Shown: positions 29,369-32,289 of the stretch, piece by piece
Layout: each line of letters starts with the position of its first letter
How positions within the stretch are numbered: the first letter of the stretch is position 1
Assembly (NCBI GenBank): GCA_005788035.1
Contig: SXZI01000180.1
Location: 1 to 32,289, forward strand
Reading direction: 5' to 3'
From: Bacteroidota bacterium
GTDB taxonomy: Bacteria > Bacteroidota > Ignavibacteria > Kapaibacteriales > UBA961
Length of the DNA: 32,289 nt
Translations under genes and position numbers: made by a program
The notes under the pieces: model-generated
Databases searched by the model: none
Seen by the model: only the letters and a program-made list of their open reading frames with translations
What the model was told of the DNA's origin: nothing

Positions 29369-29674
29369 TTAATCTTCAGTATTACCTTCACCACCAACAA
29401 GGTCAATGCTATATCCGGGTGCCAATGTTACATATGCCTTCTTACGAAGAGGTGTTGCACCACGCATCAATCCACGTTTGGTGAAACGTGTTTTGTTCTT
29501 GCCTTTCACATTCACTGTGCGAACGGAAGATACCTTCACATCGTACAGACGCTCTATGGCAGCCTTGATCTGGATTTTATTCGCATCTGTTGTCACTTCA
29601 AAAGCATATTGCTGCTTTTCCGCGAGCATCGCCGCTTTCTCTGTGAGCATCGGGCGTTTAATTACTGTAATCAT
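29369..29674 (-). CDS. rplW: 50S ribosomal protein L23
   Basis: MITVIKRPMLTEKAAMLAEKQQYAFEVTTDANKIQIKAAIERLYDVKVSSVRTVN. Confidence 0.97.
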   Translation of the reverse strand: MITVIKRPMLTEKAAMLAEKQQYAFEVTTDANKIQIKAAIERLYDVKVSSVRTVNVKGKNKTRFTKRGLMRGATPLRKKAYVTLAPGYSIDLVGGEGNTED

Positions 29675-29700
29675 CGTTCTTTTGCCTAATTACTTCAGCA

Positions 29701-30321
29701 TTAAAAAGTTTGTACCAGATCCTGCAAGGCTTCCTTGCAAAGGATGATATTCTTGTGATTCAAAATGTCATATGTTGATGCAACGACCGCTGGCAATGTT
29801 TTTACACCGGGTATATTTCTCGCTGACATCACAATGTTTGCATCTGAATCTTTTAACATGATGAGTGATTTTTGTCCATTGATATTCAATGCCTTCAATA
29901 CACCTACCATATTCTTGGTCTTGATTTCATCAAATCCAAGTCCTTCCACAACAAGAAGATTTTCTTCACGAACACGCAATGACAAAGCCGACTTACGTGC
30001 CAATTTCTTCATCTGCGCAGGAAGATATTGCTTATAGAGATGGGGTCTCGGACCGTGTATGGTTCCACCGCCAACCCATACAGGTGAACGACTTGAACCT
30101 GCTCTCGCAGTACCACGTCCTTTTTGTTTCCATGGCTTCTTGCCACCACCTCGAACCTCGGATCTCACCTTGGTTTTTGCAGTACCTTGTCTTTGATTCG
30201 CCAAGTATGCCTTGACCGCAAGGTACATTGCATGCTCACTTGGCTCCACATTGAAAACCTCTTCAGGCAATTCTACCTGACCGGTCACAGATCCGTTTTT
30301 TCCGTATACATTTACGAGCAT
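29701..30321 (-). CDS. rplD: 50S ribosomal protein L4
   Basis: RQGTAKTKVRSEVRGGGKKPWKQKGRGTARAGSSRSPVWVGGGTIHGPRP. Confidence 0.98.
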   Translation of the reverse strand: MLVNVYGKNGSVTGQVELPEEVFNVEPSEHAMYLAVKAYLANQRQGTAKTKVRSEVRGGGKKPWKQKGRGTARAGSSRSPVWVGGGTIHGPRPHLYKQYLPAQMKKLARKSALSLRVREENLLVVEGLGFDEIKTKNMVGVLKALNINGQKSLIMLKDSDANIVMSARNIPGVKTLPAVVASTYDILNHKNIILCKEALQDLVQTF

Positions 30322-30333
30322 TGTTCTTATACC

Positions 30334-30951
30334 TTACAGCTTCACAATTTCAACTATGGAATTAATTGCACCGGGAATGCTTCCTTTTATCACAAGCAAA
30401 TTTTGCTCCGGCATGATGTCCAACACTTCGAGATTTCGAATGCTGATCCTTGTGCCACCCATTCGGCCCGCCATTCTCATGCCCTTGAAAACTCTCGAAG
30501 GATATGAAGATGAACCGATGGATCCAGGAGCACGCTCGCGATCCGATTGTCCGTGAGATGTCATACCAACACCACCAAAATGATGTCTTTTCATAACACC
30601 CTGGAAACCACGACCTTTGGAGGTTCCGGAAACCTTCACCATGTCTCCAATCTTCAAGATGCTGTCCACCGTAACAGTTTCACCTGGTGCTACTGTAACA
30701 TTGTCCAATCTGAATTCTTTGATATGGCGCTTCGGTGCCAGGCCGGCCTTTTTAAAATGACCGACAAGTGGCTGGGATACCTTGCGCTCTGCTATGTCTC
30801 CATAGCCGAGCTGAACGGCAGAGTATCCGTCTTTATCTATGGTGCGGACTTGCACTACGGCGCAAGGTCCGGCTTCGATGACTGTACAGGGCACATATTC
30901 ACCGTTCTCGCTGAATATGCTCGTCATGCCCAATTTTCGACCTAATAGCAT
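30334..30951 (-). CDS. rplC: 50S ribosomal protein L3
   Basis: MLLGRKLGMTSIFSENGEYVPCTVIEAGPCAVVQ...GTSKGRGFQGVMKRHHFGGVGMTSHGQSDRERAPGSIGSSSYPSRVFKGMRMAGRMG. Confidence 0.98.
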   Translation of the reverse strand: MLLGRKLGMTSIFSENGEYVPCTVIEAGPCAVVQVRTIDKDGYSAVQLGYGDIAERKVSQPLVGHFKKAGLAPKRHIKEFRLDNVTVAPGETVTVDSILKIGDMVKVSGTSKGRGFQGVMKRHHFGGVGMTSHGQSDRERAPGSIGSSSYPSRVFKGMRMAGRMGGTRISIRNLEVLDIMPEQNLLVIKGSIPGAINSIVEIVKL

Positions 30952-30965
30952 CTTGTCTTTTCTCC

Positions 30966-31280
30966 TTAGACCTTTACCTCGACATCAACACCTGCTGGAA
31001 GCTCCAAACGCATCAACGCGTCAATCGTGCGTTGCGTCGAGCTGAAGATATCTATCAGACGCTTATGAACTCGCGCTTCAAACTGCTCGCGCGATTTTTT
31101 ATCAACGTGTGGCGAGCGCAGAACCGTGTACACGGTCTTTTCCGTTGGTAACGGAATTGGACCGGATACTACCGCTCCTGTTTGCTTGATGGTGCGAACA
31201 ATACGCTCGGACGATTTATCAATTAGGTTGTGGTCGTACGATTTTAATTTGATACGAATCCTTTGGGTTGCCACGCTCAC
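30966..31280 (-). CDS. rpsJ: 30S ribosomal protein S10 (GTG start)
   Basis: (M)[70 protein letters not shown] at 31280 preceded by GAAGGTAC. Confidence 0.97.
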   Translation of the reverse strand: MSVATQRIRIKLKSYDHNLIDKSSERIVRTIKQTGAVVSGPIPLPTEKTVYTVLRSPHVDKKSREQFEARVHKRLIDIFSSTQRTIDALMRLELPAGVDVEVKV

Positions 31281-31308
31281 GTACCTTCAAAAAAATGAGA
31301 GACAAAAA

Positions 31309-31339
31309 GAGGTAGGGACGAGATGTTCATCCCTACCTC
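31309..31339 (-). terminator. Terminator-like hairpin in the tuf-rpsJ intergenic gap
   Basis: Minus GAGGTAGGGA-TGAACATCTCG-TCCCTACCTC + TTTTTGTC; 10-bp perfect stem, 11-nt loop, T5 tract. Confidence 0.8.
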
Positions 31340-31349
31340 ACGGTACATT

Positions 31350-32289
31350 TTATTCAATGATCTTTGTTACAACACCTGCGCCTACTGTACGGCCACCTTC
31401 GCGAATAGCGAAACGAAGACCTTCTTCCATAGCCACCGGTGTGATGAGTTCTACTACGAGATTGTCAAGATTGTCACCAGGCATAACCATCTCTGTTCCT
31501 GAAGGAAGAGATGCAACACCTGTCACATCAGTTGTACGGAAATAAAACTGAGGACGATATCCGTTAAAGAACGGAGTATGACGACCACCTTCATCTTTTG
31601 TCAATACATATACCTGTGCATTGAACTTGTGGTGAGGTGTGATAGATCCTGTTTTCGCAAGAACCATGCCACGCTCAATCTCTGCTTTGTCTACACCACG
31701 AAGCAAGAGACCTACATTGTCACCTGCAACTCCTTGATCAAGAAGCTTGCGGAACATTTCAATACCAGTAACTGTGGTTTTCTTCTGAAGACCAAAACCA
31801 ACCAATTCAACTTCCTCGTTCACATTGACTATACCACGCTCAACACGACCTGTGGCAACTGTACCACGACCTGTGATTGAGAATACGTCTTCAACTGGCA
31901 TGAGGAATGGTTTGTCTGTATCACGAACCGGTGTTGGGATATAATTGTCAACAGCGTCCATGAGGTCATAGATAGGCTTCAAGCGTGCATCATCTACAGG
32001 AACATCGTCAGATGTACCAGCATCAAGACCTTGAAGTGCTGAACCTTTGATGATTGGAATATCATCGCCTGGGAATTCATACTTGGAGAGGAGTTCACGA
32101 ACTTCAAGTTCAACGAGATCCAACAATTCTGGATCTGCGATGTCAACTTTATTCATGAATACTACGATACGAGGAACACCAACCTGACGTGCGAGAAGAA
32201 TGTGCTCGCGTGTTTGAGGCATAGGTCCGTCTGTACCCGCAACCACAAGGATTGCACCGTCCATCTGAGCTGCACCTGTGATCATGTTC
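31350..32289 (-). CDS. tuf: Elongation factor Tu (N-terminus beyond window edge)
   Basis: [48 protein letters not shown]...[13 protein letters not shown]...[15 protein letters not shown]; frame continues open to the window end. Confidence 0.98.
   Translation of the reverse strand, partial: NMITGAAQMDGAILVVAGTDGPMPQTREHILLARQVGVPRIVVFMNKVDIADPELLDLVELEVRELLSKYEFPGDDIPIIKGSALQGLDAGTSDDVPVDDARLKPIYDLMDAVDNYIPTPVRDTDKPFLMPVEDVFSITGRGTVATGRVERGIVNVNEEVELVGFGLQKKTTVTGIEMFRKLLDQGVAGDNVGLLLRGVDKAEIERGMVLAKTGSITPHHKFNAQVYVLTKDEGGRHTPFFNGYRPQFYFRTTDVTGVASLPSGTEMVMPGDNLDNLVVELITPVAMEEGLRFAIREGGRTVGAGVVTKIIE

Noticed and set aside
16752-32289. The whole ribosomal cluster as something unusual
   Set aside because: Apart from the missing rpsD and the listed details, gene order follows the standard tuf-S10-spc-alpha arrangement with map-infA-rpmJ after secY.
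1-32289. CRISPR arrays, tRNA/rRNA genes, transposases, phage or defence genes
   Set aside because: No periodic direct repeats, tRNA-like cloverleaf, rRNA segments or transposase/nuclease-like ORFs were found by reading; every sizeable ORF is explained by housekeeping or envelope genes.

Overview
The window is mostly housekeeping DNA from a Bacteroidota/Chlorobi-Ignavibacteria-Kapabacteria-like bacterium. This placement is inferred from the T9SS-type C-terminal domain, TAnnTTTG promoter elements and Zn-free S14/L36. Positions ~16797-32289 (minus strand) hold a near-complete tuf-S10-spc-alpha ribosomal protein cluster: tuf, rpsJ, rplCDWB, rpsS, rplV, rpsC, rplP, rpmC, rpsQ, rplNXE, rpsN, rpsH, rplF, rplR, rpsE, rpmD, rplO, secY, map, infA, rpmJ, rpsM, rpsK, rpoA, rplQ. 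It ends at a strong intrinsic terminator. rpsD is missing from its usual place between rpsK and rpoA and lies about 8 kb away as a single gene with its own promoter, structured leader and terminator. The remaining sequence encodes an Ig-like T9SS cargo protein (5' truncated), an M1 aminopeptidase, a thioredoxin-like lipoprotein, gmd, rsmB, gmk, yicC, ribD, bcp, purF, a SUI1/YciH protein, murC, kynU and pdxA. I see no defence system, CRISPR array, mobile element, tRNA or rRNA. The observations most worth following up are regulatory. The 134-nt rpsK-rpoA gap where rpsD is missing contains a strong Shine-Dalgarno, a start codon followed almost at once by a stop, a TGATG-coupled second mini-ORF and three stem-loops. 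The relocated rpsD has a hairpin leader, and a terminator-like hairpin sits between tuf and rpsJ. I found nothing that clearly amounts to an undescribed multi-gene system.
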